From the NCBI GenBank assembly GCA_958295785.1, contig OY282377.1:3006385-3070384 (forward strand): a stretch of DNA of 64,000 nt. The letters run 5' to 3'. The notes beneath the pieces are model-generated. The model saw only the letters and a program-made list of their open reading frames with translations, searched no databases and was not told the DNA's origin. Below are positions 9,217 through 17,250 of the stretch, one piece after another (position 1 is the stretch's first letter; each line of letters starts with the position of its first letter). The DNA is from an uncultured Latescibacterota bacterium. GTDB taxonomy: Bacteria > Latescibacterota > UBA2968. Made by a program: the position numbers and the translations under genes.

Positions 9217-9241
9217 ACGCCCCAATCGCGGGGCGTTTTTT
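9217..9241 (+). terminator. Rho-independent terminator after aroQ
   Basis: ACGCCCC and GGGGCGT form a 7-bp GC-rich stem with a 6-base loop, followed by a run of T. It begins 33 bases after the aroQ stop and also lies at the end of the convergent NadD-like gene. Confidence 0.85.
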
Positions 9242-9246
9242 GTTGC

Positions 9247-9972
9247 CTATTTTCGGTAAAGGCCATAAATCTCGATAAATTGGGCAACCGATTCGGGCAC
9301 GAGGTCTGCGATAGACGCGCCTTTCTCAATGCGTTCGCGTACCAAAGTAGAGGATATATCGCCGAAGGAGGGAGGCAGTTGGAGGGGGTGGATGCGGTTG
9401 GCAAAAGGCGCGCATTCGGGACGCGCCATAAACGTGTGAAAAGCGTCTTGGTCAAAGGTTCCGCGGTTGGCAGATATCAGGTGGCACAGGGAAAACAACA
9501 CGTTGAGTTCGGCGGGCATATCGGTGTAATAGCGCGGATCAAAGATGCGGATGAGGGTATCGTGCCCAACGAGAAAGTGAGGTTGGGCATCGGGTGGAAA
9601 ATGGGCTTTGAGCGCGTGCGCCTTGTCGATAAACCGCGCGTGGCTACATCCTGCAACCGACAGGCAGAGGTCATCGGCGGCATCCGCGTAATGCGCCATC
9701 AGGGCCAAGCGTTGGCCCAAATCGGCCCCAAAGGTGGCTTTATCGACATTGGCTTTGGCGATTAAGAGCACAATTTCATCAAAGCCAAACGCCGCGTGGG
9801 CATAGCGGACGAGGGCCTCGTGGGCAAGCGTGAGCGGATTGAAGGACGCATCGAGCACCCCGATGTGTTTGCGCGGTTGCGCGGGGTAGGCGCGATGTGC
9901 AAATCGCACCACGGATTCCCCATCCGGATCGAGCCCGTCCATGAGCGCGTGGTAGTTTTCAAATGTGTTCAT
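9247..9972 (-). CDS. nicotinate-nucleotide adenylyltransferase-like protein
   Basis: 241 residues with a nucleotidyltransferase fold. LDASFNPLTLAHEAL carries the first nucleotide-binding motif (T-L-A-H in place of the usual H-x-G-H), and DISSTLVRERI is the typical S-S-T-x-x-R motif near the C-terminus. The family transfers AMP from ATP to nicotinate mononucleotide in NAD synthesis, or to related pyridine nucleotides. The altered first His (Thr here) and the extra N-terminal 35 residues mean it may not be the housekeeping NadD. It is convergent with aroQ and has no operon partner. Confidence 0.8.
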   Translation of the reverse strand: MNTFENYHALMDGLDPDGESVVRFAHRAYPAQPRKHIGVLDASFNPLTLAHEALVRYAHAAFGFDEIVLLIAKANVDKATFGADLGQRLALMAHYADAADDLCLSVAGCSHARFIDKAHALKAHFPPDAQPHFLVGHDTLIRIFDPRYYTDMPAELNVLFSLCHLISANRGTFDQDAFHTFMARPECAPFANRIHPLQLPPSFGDISSTLVRERIEKGASIADLVPESVAQFIEIYGLYRK

Positions 9973-10372
9973 CGCAAACGCAATTTATGCCGGAGACGCG
10001 GCAGGCGCAAGACGGGAGATTATCAGCCATCGGCTTTCAGCCCCTGCCGCGCAACCGCCATCCTGATCAAACTCGGAAACTAAACCCCAAAATCCGAATT
10101 GCATCAGTCACCACAACACATAGAGGGCATGCATCCCCAAAATGCATGCCCTATTCTTTTTGCCTTCTCTCCGCGCAATCCGCGTCATCCGTTTCATCCG
10201 CGATCTTATGTGGTTACTCTCTGCGCGCTCCACTTTTCCTTGACTTCACCTGCACAACGCATTTTTTTCAGCAGTCAGCAAACCAAGCCAGTCTATAAAC
10301 CGAACAACTCAATTGTCTTAGGGCTGAAAGCTGATCGCCCAAAGCTTCTTACCTTTTTTCAGGAGGCAACAC
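9973..10372. other. intergenic region, 400 bases, with an orphan hairpin
   Basis: No coding frame is convincing. It contains ATCAGCCATCGGCTTTCAGC-like filler near 10020, a strong stem-loop at 10124-10152 with a T-rich tail, and AGGAGG just before the next gene at 10373. The promoter of that gene should lie within 10240-10350. Confidence 0.5.
10124..10161 (+). terminator. strong stem-loop with T-rich tail, orphan terminator
   Basis: AGGGCATGCAT and ATGCATGCCCT form an 11-bp perfect stem around a 7-base loop, followed by ATTCTTTTT. No plus-strand gene ends just upstream: aroQ has its own terminator about 900 bases earlier. It may terminate a small RNA, or insulate the isomerase gene downstream. 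Confidence 0.6.
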
Positions 10373-11239
10373 ATGCATGTGGGTATGCGAATCCCGCCGA
10401 TGGGTCGGGAAATGGGATTGGAAGGCATTATTCAATGGGCCGCAGAAAATGGTTTGGCCGCTATTGATTTGCCCGAAGTCAATGCTGAAATTCGCGCGGT
10501 GTGCGACAATGTGGGGATCCGTATTGGCACGGTGGATTGGGGCGCGGGTGGCGGTGTGTTGAGCAAAGATGCCAGTGCGAGAGAAGAAGCCGCGACCGCG
10601 ATGAAACAGCGCATTCGCGCAGTTGCCGAACACGGTTCAGGGGTGATTTTTCTGTGTCTGGCACCCGACGACCGGTTGCAGGCACGCGCCGAGACATTTG
10701 AAGTGTTCAAACAGAGCTATCCCGAGATCGTGAAAGAGGCGGAAGAGTGCGATGTGTCTCTCGCCATTGAACCATGGCCTGGGCCACCGCCTGCATACCC
10801 AAATTTGGGGTGTACGCCCGAAACCCTGCGCGCTGTTTTTGAGGCTGTTCCATCGCCCAATTTGGGGATATGTTACGACCCATCGCACTTTGCGCGCATC
10901 GGCGTGGATTACAAGCGGGTGCTGATCGAGTTTGGCAGTCGGGTTCGGCATGTACACGCCAAAGATACCGAACTCTTGGCGGACGGGCTGTACGAGTTTG
11001 GATGCTTGGGCCAATCGTTTGGACAACGCTACGGCTATGGCGAAGGCTGGTGGCGTTATTGCATTCCAGGATGGGGCGTTGTGGATTGGAAATGGGTGGT
11101 TGCGCGTCTGGAAGAGATAGGCTATGACGGCCCCCTGTCCATTGAATTGGAAGACCACCGCTACAGCGGCAGTGCGAAAAAGAATGCAGCGGGTATCCTG
11201 TCTGCAAAACGCTATCTCGAAGATATTTTGGATTCGTAA
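10373..11239 (+). CDS. sugar phosphate isomerase/epimerase (AP endonuclease 2-type TIM barrel)
   Basis: 288 residues; AGGAGG lies 7 bases upstream of the ATG. The xylose-isomerase-like TIM barrel is shown by MGLEGIIQWAAENGLAAIDLP, LAIEPWPG (metal-binding Glu), LGICYDPSHFARIGVD (Asp/His), VRHVHAKDTELL (His) and a final SIELEDHRY (Glu). These Glu/Asp/His positions bind a divalent metal in the family. Its members isomerise or epimerise keto-sugars and inositol derivatives, but the substrate here is unknown. It stands alone on the plus strand between repeat-filled gaps. Confidence 0.88.
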   Translation: MHVGMRIPPMGREMGLEGIIQWAAENGLAAIDLPEVNAEIRAVCDNVGIRIGTVDWGAGGGVLSKDASAREEAATAMKQRIRAVAEHGSGVIFLCLAPDDRLQARAETFEVFKQSYPEIVKEAEECDVSLAIEPWPGPPPAYPNLGCTPETLRAVFEAVPSPNLGICYDPSHFARIGVDYKRVLIEFGSRVRHVHAKDTELLADGLYEFGCLGQSFGQRYGYGEGWWRYCIPGWGVVDWKWVVARLEEIGYDGPLSIELEDHRYSGSAKKNAAGILSAKRYLEDILDS

Positions 11240-11567
11240 AAATCATGATGGGGTTTAATTTTTCCTATCGTTGTGTCGCTGTCCAGACCTGTTCACGGCG
11301 CGAAAAGTGCGAAAGGCTCCAAATCTGATCCGCAGATGAACGCATACAAAAGGCGAGAGATCCAACCTCTCGCCTTTTACTTTTTGCGTCTTACCTCTTG
11401 TATCTTTGGGCGAGCACGGGGGCATCGCCCCTACACACCGCTCGCTTTTTGTGGGTAATCACATCTTACTTTTTGCGTCTTACCTCTTGCGTCTCCCGTC
11501 TTGCATTTTCGGGCGGGCACGGGGGCACCGCCCCTACGTTTCTATCCTCGTATCTTACCTCTCACTT
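11240..11567. other. intergenic region with two palindromic repeats
   Basis: Two minus-oriented copies of the dispersed palindrome lie at about 11408-11434 and 11511-11538. Each is flanked by TTACCTCTTGTATCTTTGGG-like sequence also found near 15090, 30765 and 36670 (reverse). No gene is seen. Confidence 0.65.
11408..11538. repeat. two minus-oriented palindromic repeat copies
   Basis: GGGCGAGCACGGGGGCATCG at 11408 and GGGCGGGCACGGGGGCACCG at about 11511, each followed by CCCC, in the gap after the sugar isomerase gene. Confidence 0.8.
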
Positions 11568-12629
11568 TCACAGTGTCACCCGTTGACCCGTGGCGTTTGA
11601 CCGATATGTGGCCTCGATGATCTTTGCGACTTTTAAGGCGTCTTCGCCACAGGCCGGCGGCGCGCCGTTGCCCAGCGCAGACCGGATGAAGTCATCCAAA
11701 AAGGCGACGCCATAAGCACCGCCATAAGCATCAACCTGCGGGAGCGCGTAATCAAAGGTTCGCCGAGACGCCGTGTGCCAGCCTTTGGCAACGCTTTCGA
11801 GATGCACTTCTGACGGCCCGCCCGAGGGCGTCCAAAATACGCGCCCCATGTGACCGCGAAACCCCATATACGTATCGTAATTCGGCCCCATATAACCCGC
11901 GCCGCTGATCGCGAGTTGATAGCCTGCTTGCAAACTGCCCAGCGCGCCATTGGAAAACCGAAAGGATACAGAAGCCACATCTTCAACGTCAATGTCTTCG
12001 CCGCTGAGCGTATCCACGAGCGCGGAAACAGAGACGATATCCGCGTCCATCACATAGCACAGCAGGTCGATATAGTGACACCCCAACCACGACAAAATGC
12101 CGCCGCCGGAAATGGACCGATCAAACAGCCAGTGTTGGGGATCGCGAAATTTGACCTGAGACGTGACCATCCGCGACTCGCAGGCCATTACGCGACCAAT
12201 TGCCCCGCCTTGTATGAGCCTTCGCGCTTCTCGCGCGGCCGGGTGATAGCGGTTTTGATACATCACGCCCAACTGCACGCCCGCTTTTGCCGCGCCCTCT
12301 ACGACTCGAGAAACAGCGGCAACCGAAGTGCCAATGGGTTTTTCGCTGATGACGTGCATGCCCCGCTCGAACAAGCGCAGGCAGAGGTCTGGATTTTGAT
12401 CGTTGCGAGCACAAGCCACGCCAAACAGCATTGTTTCGGCGTCTAAAAGCGCGTGGAGATCGGAATACGCGCCCGCGACTTTATCCGTGGCATCAAACCC
12501 ATTTACAGCCGAGGGGTCGGCATCGTACAGAACGATCTCGGCCACTTGTGAAGAGGCCACAAGCGTTTTGAAATGGGCTTCTGAATGGGGATGCGTGAGG
12601 CCAAACAGGCCCGCGCGAACAGGTTGCAT
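11568..12629 (-). CDS. Gfo/Idh/MocA family oxidoreductase
   Basis: 353 residues from the ATG at 12629, which has GGAGG 8 bases upstream; the longer frame to 12731 has no such site. The N-terminal Rossmann domain starts at residue 4 (RAGLFGLTHPHSEAHF, a variant of the GxGxxG loop), and HVISEKPIGTSVAAVSRVVE carries the family E-K-P motif. The C-terminal substrate domain includes GGGILSWLGCHYIDLLCYVM. Members oxidise or reduce sugars and related polyols with NAD(P). It follows the sugar isomerase gene by 17 bases on the same strand, so the two probably act on one substrate. Confidence 0.9.
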   Translation of the reverse strand: MQPVRAGLFGLTHPHSEAHFKTLVASSQVAEIVLYDADPSAVNGFDATDKVAGAYSDLHALLDAETMLFGVACARNDQNPDLCLRLFERGMHVISEKPIGTSVAAVSRVVEGAAKAGVQLGVMYQNRYHPAAREARRLIQGGAIGRVMACESRMVTSQVKFRDPQHWLFDRSISGGGILSWLGCHYIDLLCYVMDADIVSVSALVDTLSGEDIDVEDVASVSFRFSNGALGSLQAGYQLAISGAGYMGPNYDTYMGFRGHMGRVFWTPSGGPSEVHLESVAKGWHTASRRTFDYALPQVDAYGGAYGVAFLDDFIRSALGNGAPPACGEDALKVAKIIEATYRSNATGQRVTL

Positions 12630-12646
12630 CACATGATCCTCCAGAG

Positions 12647-13456
12647 TTAGAGATACGGCAACACTTCGCGCTTGAGCGCGTTGAGGTATGTCCATTCTTC
12701 GCCGGGGTCTTGGAAGATCAACGTATAACACCCCGAGAAGTTGGCTTTGCGCGTCAAATCCAAACAGGCCAAAAAGCGATCCCGCACCATCACGCCATCT
12801 TCGTAATCCGCTTTGGTGTGGACGGAATCTGCAAATGGCAAAACCGCCGCGAGATCATCCAGCTTGTGTTCCCCTTTGAAATTGCCAAAATCAGTACACA
12901 ACCCGATTTTCCCATCGCTTGTGTTCAAAATTTCCAACAACGGCGCGGCGCGCTGGGTCAATCGCTTGAAATTCTCGGTCATCACGCGCACGCCGCAATC
13001 GCGGGCATAATCCGACAATTGCAACAGGTTTTCCGCGCTTAGGGCGATGGATTCTGTGGTCGGCTCGGCTTCGCCTGCGATCACGCGCACATTGGCCGCG
13101 CCGCATGCAGACGCCACATCGATCCACCGCCGAATTTCAGACATGTCCCGTTCGCGCTGTTCGGGATCGGGATGCGTAATATCCCATGCGTCGATCAAGA
13201 GGCTGTAGAGCGATACGCCGTGCCTGTCGAGTTCCGCGCGCAGGTCTGCGATAAACGCATCATCGGTTGTGGGAAAATGAAAATGGCAAATCTCCAACTG
13301 ACGGATGCCGTGCGATGCCACTTCGCCCGGCACATCGATCAATTGGACGCGCCCCACATCCGCGTTGCGATTCACAAATCCATCGGCTGTGCGGTCGTAC
13401 CACGCCTTGCCCAATGCGCGGTGCAAACTCCAAGTCGATATAGAGAGTTCTGGCAT
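12647..13456 (-). CDS. sugar phosphate isomerase/epimerase
   Basis: 269 residues: MPELSISTWSLHRALG, then a TIM barrel with RQLEICHFHFP, RVMTENFKRL (Glu), KIGLCTDFGNFKG (Asp) and ADSVHTKADY (His), the metal-ligand pattern of the xylose-isomerase-like/IolE family. A regulatory or structural role cannot be excluded because sequence identity in this family is low. It is the first gene of a two-gene minus-strand unit with the Gfo/Idh/MocA gene. Confidence 0.87.
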   Translation of the reverse strand: MPELSISTWSLHRALGKAWYDRTADGFVNRNADVGRVQLIDVPGEVASHGIRQLEICHFHFPTTDDAFIADLRAELDRHGVSLYSLLIDAWDITHPDPEQRERDMSEIRRWIDVASACGAANVRVIAGEAEPTTESIALSAENLLQLSDYARDCGVRVMTENFKRLTQRAAPLLEILNTSDGKIGLCTDFGNFKGEHKLDDLAAVLPFADSVHTKADYEDGVMVRDRFLACLDLTRKANFSGCYTLIFQDPGEEWTYLNALKREVLPYL

Positions 13457-13503
13457 CTTGTGATCTCCTCAGTAACCGACGTGACGCAATACCCACTCGC
13501 CAT

Positions 13504-14448
13504 TCAGCGGGAAATCGCGTCACGCCCCGTATCCAAAAAATGCTGAAATGCCTCCGGATTGTTCACCTGCACTGCCGAACGATGCAACTGCTTGAGTCGC
13601 TGCAAATCGTCAATGGCCCGAATGCGACCGGCGAACTGACCAGCAACGCCCGGATCAAAGCGAATCTCCAGCACCTCGAGGATGTCTTCAACAGCGCGTT
13701 CTCTGCCCCCTTCTTCTCTGCCCTGCTCAATGCCCTGCTCAATGCCCTGCTCAATGCCCTGCTCAATGCCCAGTTCCTTGAGGTATTGGGCAAACGATGA
13801 TTCACGCATAATCGCGTCCATAAGACCCTCCTGCGAAAGAATACTCATGATGGTGGTTGGTTCATAAGCCAACCCACTCAGTACCGCCAAACTGCCTAAA
13901 AAGTCAAATTCGCCTGTCCGATCTAACGAATTGGTCCTGCGAATGCACTGACGCAACCATTCTTCGGAAGCCATCCCCGCAGGACGCTTCATCAATGGCG
14001 CGTAAGGAAGCAAGCCCGGATGACCGCCTTCAATAATACCTTGCCCCTCAATTTCACGCAACCGAATCACCTTGTAGCGCACCACCACTGGATAATCGGG
14101 GTGCTCTTGAAGATAGAGCCCTTCATCGCGTCGCCCTGCATCGGGCCGCAAGTAGATCACATGAGAATAGACCGGCAGGCCATAGTATTCAATGAGTCGG
14201 ATGATGTAACTGGCCATGCGAATCGGTATATCCTTGCTGTCCGTGGTCTGAAATTCCGTATGTACCAATACCTCCTTGTCACCAATCCGCACGCGAATCA
14301 GGCTATCGGTTAGGCGCGTTTCAACCTTGGGGAGTTCGGTTTCGATGATTGCGCGGATTTCGACATCCTCTCGTTCCAGTGCGAGACAGACGAAGTCGAT
14401 GGGGTAGGCCTGAATCAAAAGTTTGGCAATCGTATCGTATTTTCCCAT
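13504..14448 (-). CDS. Rpn-family recombination-promoting nuclease/putative transposase
   Basis: 314 residues from the ATG at 14448 (GAGG 7 bases upstream; the frame opens earlier at 14469). The PD-(D/E)xK nuclease core is seen in LVHTEFQTTDSKDIPIRMASY, which contains the E-x-Q motif, followed by LIEYYGLPVYSHVIYLRPDA. Rpn proteins resemble transposases and nick DNA, and are now linked to phage defence. A tract of four IEQG repeats (12-bp units, about 13717-13770) joins the nuclease part to a charged C-terminal segment. Such repeats vary in number among Rpn genes and can change the reading length. It is monocistronic. Confidence 0.85.
   Translation of the reverse strand: MGKYDTIAKLLIQAYPIDFVCLALEREDVEIRAIIETELPKVETRLTDSLIRVRIGDKEVLVHTEFQTTDSKDIPIRMASYIIRLIEYYGLPVYSHVIYLRPDAGRRDEGLYLQEHPDYPVVVRYKVIRLREIEGQGIIEGGHPGLLPYAPLMKRPAGMASEEWLRQCIRRTNSLDRTGEFDFLGSLAVLSGLAYEPTTIMSILSQEGLMDAIMRESSFAQYLKELGIEQGIEQGIEQGIEQGREEGGRERAVEDILEVLEIRFDPGVAGQFAGRIRAIDDLQRLKQLHRSAVQVNNPEAFQHFLDTGRDAISR
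13713..13770 (-). repeat. 12-bp tandem repeat inside the Rpn gene (about four units of IEQG)
   Basis: Read on the plus strand the unit is CTCAATGCCCTG, repeated nearly perfectly four times. It lies in frame and encodes IEQG. Slippage would add or remove four residues without frameshift. Confidence 0.9.
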
Positions 14449-14512
14449 GTGGATACCTCGTTTGGGCAAACTGAGTAACGTCAGTCAGTAAATCGGTTTG
14501 TCATTTCCCATG

Positions 14513-14617
14513 TTATGGGGACTTGACCGTTGCCACGCCAATCATGCTGTCTCGGGTGACGAGATCGGCCAGTTCGGATTCGGTCAAGCCCTCTGTGCCT
14601 GCTGACCGCGTGCCCAC
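14513..14617 (-). CDS. possible 34-residue ORF coupled to the coiled-coil gene
   Basis: A GTG overlaps the stop of the upstream coiled-coil gene (TAGTG) and opens 34 codons containing TEGLTESELADLVTRDSM, ending in TAA at 14513. The amphipathic stretch is protein-like and the overlap would allow translational coupling. It could equally be the tail of a lost gene. No family is recognised. Confidence 0.25.
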   Translation of the reverse strand: MGTRSAGTEGLTESELADLVTRDSMIGVATVKSP

Positions 14618-14955
14618 TAATCGTTGATCATACTCAACCCAACAGTGATGATCGTCCCGAAAATGACGAGAAACCCCGCAATGATCACGGCGAATAGTTT
14701 ATCGAGCCGCGCGTTGAGATCGCGGTTCAGCGCGTAGAGATTGCTAAAGCCCTCCCTGATTGTCGCCTCTTGGCTTGCCAAACGCGCGTCGTGCTGATCG
14801 ACAATGCCCGACAGCCGCCCCTGTTCTTTACCTTGTTGGGTTTGTTCGGCGCGCTGTTTGACCTGTTCCTCCTTCAGTTGGGTTTCTACTTCCCCATGTC
14901 GGATATTGTCCTGCTCGAGCTGTTTGAGTTGTTCTGCCATGTCTGCCGTTGCCAT
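14617..14955 (-). CDS. small coiled-coil protein with C-terminal membrane anchor
   Basis: 112 residues from the ATG at 14955 (GGAGGAGG with 5-base spacing). Residues 1-85 are a charged, Glu/Gln/Lys-rich coiled coil (AEQLKQLEQDNIRHGEVETQ). The C-terminus is a single membrane helix (KLFAVIIAGFLVIFGTIITV) and a short tail. The layout matches the products at 17251-17775 and 41280-41513, though sequence identity between them is low. The function is unknown. Such tail-anchored coiled coils are often annotated as DUF1640-like or phage-shock-like, which I cannot confirm. Confidence 0.7.
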   Translation of the reverse strand: MATADMAEQLKQLEQDNIRHGEVETQLKEEQVKQRAEQTQQGKEQGRLSGIVDQHDARLASQEATIREGFSNLYALNRDLNARLDKLFAVIIAGFLVIFGTIITVGLSMIND

Positions 14956-14969
14956 AACGACCTCCTCCG

Positions 14970-15060
14970 GTTCATGATTGAATGGAATCAACAGGTCAAC
15001 TTTGTACACATTCCCTTGTTCAAAGCGGAAGATAAGCCGCCAGTTAGCGGAAATCGAGTG
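14970..15060 (-). pseudogene. relic of a HigB/RelE-type toxin C-terminus
   Basis: In frame with, and just upstream of, the coiled-coil gene, the minus strand reads ISANWRLIFRFEQGNVYKVD and on into LLIPFN. This closely resembles the C-terminal core of HigB-like toxins (INxxWRIxFRFxxGxAYDVE). No start or N-terminal half exists; a palindromic repeat (about 15099-15125) lies where the rest should be. It is probably a decayed toxin gene. Confidence 0.45.
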
Positions 15061-15098
15061 TTCGTCCGCGTCTATCTGTGGTTGCCTCTTGTATTTTT

Positions 15099-15125
15099 GG
15101 GCGCGCACGGGGGCATCGCCCCTAC
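15099..15125. repeat. dispersed palindromic repeat copy
   Basis: GGGCGCGCACGGGGGCATCG followed by CCCC, minus orientation, between the threonine aldolase gene and the HigB-like relic, with the flanking ACTGCTCGCCTTTTGTGGCT sequence. Confidence 0.8.
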
Positions 15126-15145
15126 GCACTGCTCGCCTTTTGTGG

Positions 15146-16210
15146 CTAAACTTCCATCTCGCGCCTCACCTTTTCCGCAAGCCGACAGATCGCTTGCGCG
15201 GCTTCGTCCACGTCGGCGGTGGAGATGCCGATGTGCGGAATCAATCGGATGAGAGAGGGGCCGATGACGCTGACCCGCACGCCGGATTCGGCGAGCAATT
15301 GGTCGCCAAATGCCTGCGCGGAAATGCCCGATTCAGACACGTCAAAACGCACCATATTGGTTTCCACGCTTTCGACATCAATGCCAATTCCGGGCGCGCC
15401 CGCAATCCCTTCTGCCAAGCGTTTTGCATGGGCGTGATCTTCTGCCATGCGTTCCACATGGTGGTTGAGCGCGTAAATCCCCGCAGCGGCAATGATGCCC
15501 GCTTGTCGCATCGCGCCCCCAATGCGCTGTTTCCACTGCCATGCCTTTAAAATAAAATCCGAAGACCCCGCCAGCACAGCGCCCACGGGCGCGCCCAAGC
15601 CCTTGCTCAAATCGATCCACAAGGTGTCGAACGAATCGGCATAAACTTTTGGCGCGATGCCCGTCGCAACGCTTGCATTCAAAAGCCTGGCGCCGTCCAT
15701 GTGCGTCAACGCGCCGTTTTCGCGTGCCGTATCGCACACGGCCCGTATTTGTTCAATCGGCCATATCCGCCCTCCTGGCATATTTGTGGTCTGCTCCACG
15801 CAAACGAGGCGGAAAGGCGGTCTGTATCGCGTGGCGGGCAGCATGACCTCTGCCATCTGTTCGGGTGTGAACATGCCATTCGCGCCGTCGATGGGATACA
15901 GGGTCGCACGCGCGAGCACTGCCGCGCCTCCGGCTTCTGAAATGAGCGGATGCGCGGTGCGATCCAACAAGATGAGATTTCCCGCGCGGCAGTGAACCGC
16001 ATAAGAAATCTGATTGCACATCGTCCCCGATGGCAAAAAAAGGGCCGCCTCTTTGCCCAGCATATCGGCGACCATAGCTTGCAGCGCGTTCACAGAAGGA
16101 TCTTCGCCCTTTTGCTCATCGCCAACTTCTGCCCGACACATAAACGCGCGCATCGCCTGTGTTGGTTGCGTTGCGGTATCGCTGTACAGATCGATTTTAA
16201 TATCGGCCAT
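15146..16210 (-). CDS. low-specificity threonine aldolase / beta-eliminating lyase family
   Basis: 354 residues. A fold-type I PLP enzyme: IDLYSDTATQPTQAMRAFM at the N-terminus, ALFLPSGTMCNQIS, LICVEQTTNMPGG-like sequence (RLVCVEQTTNMPGG here), LTHMDGARLLNASVA and DTLWIDLSKGLGAPVGAVL, where the Lys binds PLP. Threonine aldolases split threonine or allo-threonine to glycine and acetaldehyde. Length fits the family. The ATG abuts the stop of the PAC2 gene upstream, so the two are translated from one transcript. Confidence 0.93.
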   Translation of the reverse strand: MADIKIDLYSDTATQPTQAMRAFMCRAEVGDEQKGEDPSVNALQAMVADMLGKEAALFLPSGTMCNQISYAVHCRAGNLILLDRTAHPLISEAGGAAVLARATLYPIDGANGMFTPEQMAEVMLPATRYRPPFRLVCVEQTTNMPGGRIWPIEQIRAVCDTARENGALTHMDGARLLNASVATGIAPKVYADSFDTLWIDLSKGLGAPVGAVLAGSSDFILKAWQWKQRIGGAMRQAGIIAAAGIYALNHHVERMAEDHAHAKRLAEGIAGAPGIGIDVESVETNMVRFDVSESGISAQAFGDQLLAESGVRVSVIGPSLIRLIPHIGISTADVDEAAQAICRLAEKVRREMEV

Positions 16211-17170
16211 TTATCTTCCGCCTTTGGGACCGGATTTGAAAAGATTCAAAAACCGATCTTCGTAAAATGAATAGAGATCCCAACGGTCCAGTTCTGCCTT
16301 GAGTTCATTGGCTTTTTGGTGAAACTGATCCGTTTGGGTCACTTCGAGAAACAGCTTTTCAATGCGTTCCATCACGGACTGCGGCACTTTGTCATCTTCG
16401 GCCCTGCCGCCCTGAAATTCCCCCTCAGGCCCCTCTCCCATGTGGGAAAATGTCTTTTGGATCTGCATCTCAATATCTTCCATCGTGCCTTCCATTTTCT
16501 CGGTCGCGTCGTCGATTTCCGACATATCCACATCAAAATTGAGCAGGCGTCCCAAGGTGTGTACAATCTCTCTGGAAGCTTTTGGATTTGGAATGGGAGC
16601 TGCGTATTGCGGCATCGTGCCCAACAAACAGGCGGCATTGAGCTCGCGCCGTTGGGCAAAGCCCAGCAACAGGCCATTGAGTCCCGAAACCATCCCCTCT
16701 TGTAAAATCTCTACGCCCTGAGACGCGAGAAAATCTCGAAAATTATCGTTGTTGGCAACGCCCAGCACCTGTGCATCTTCTTTGTGACTGGCCTGCGTGA
16801 GATAGGCCGCGCCCGTGAAAATCGTATCCACGCCCAGCCGTTGTCCCATATCTAAAATGTGTTCCATCAGGTCATCGCCGGGCGTTCCGGCGATTTGCGC
16901 CTCGCTTTGAAAAATGACCAGATCGCGTTCTTCCACCGCGTAAAACATGTGGGCAGGTGGGGCGGGAAACCCCGCGATTCCATCTTCCACAATCATCGCT
17001 TCGGGCGCGAAGTGAGATTGCATGTCTATTTCTGCAAACGCGACCGCGTCGAGTTGGCGGCGAATATAGTCAATCGCGCCGATGCCCACGCTGCCCATGC
17101 CGGGCCACCCGGCAATCAGGGTAGATGCCCGAAAAGACCGGGGCAATTCTTTCAAGATGTTGAGTTTCAT
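16211..17170 (-). CDS. PAC2-family (proteasome-assembly-chaperone-like) protein
   Basis: 319 residues. The N-terminal two thirds carry the PAC2 signature: TLIAGWPGMGSVGIGAIDYI, then DLVIFQSEAQIAG, GVDTIFTGAAYLTQASHKED and MVSGLNGLLLGFAQRRELNA. The last 100 residues are acidic and helical. Bacterial and archaeal PAC2 (COG2047-type) proteins are of uncertain role; homologues assemble proteasomes in eukaryotes. Its stop abuts the start of the threonine aldolase gene, which suggests co-regulation but does not explain a functional link. Confidence 0.88.
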   Translation of the reverse strand: MKLNILKELPRSFRASTLIAGWPGMGSVGIGAIDYIRRQLDAVAFAEIDMQSHFAPEAMIVEDGIAGFPAPPAHMFYAVEERDLVIFQSEAQIAGTPGDDLMEHILDMGQRLGVDTIFTGAAYLTQASHKEDAQVLGVANNDNFRDFLASQGVEILQEGMVSGLNGLLLGFAQRRELNAACLLGTMPQYAAPIPNPKASREIVHTLGRLLNFDVDMSEIDDATEKMEGTMEDIEMQIQKTFSHMGEGPEGEFQGGRAEDDKVPQSVMERIEKLFLEVTQTDQFHQKANELKAELDRWDLYSFYEDRFLNLFKSGPKGGR

Positions 17171-17250
17171 TTATAGTCTCCGAAGGACGGGTGGAAAAAA
17201 CAATCAGCGCAATGGGGCGGCTTGCCCTGATATGGGTCAAATGGGTGTGC

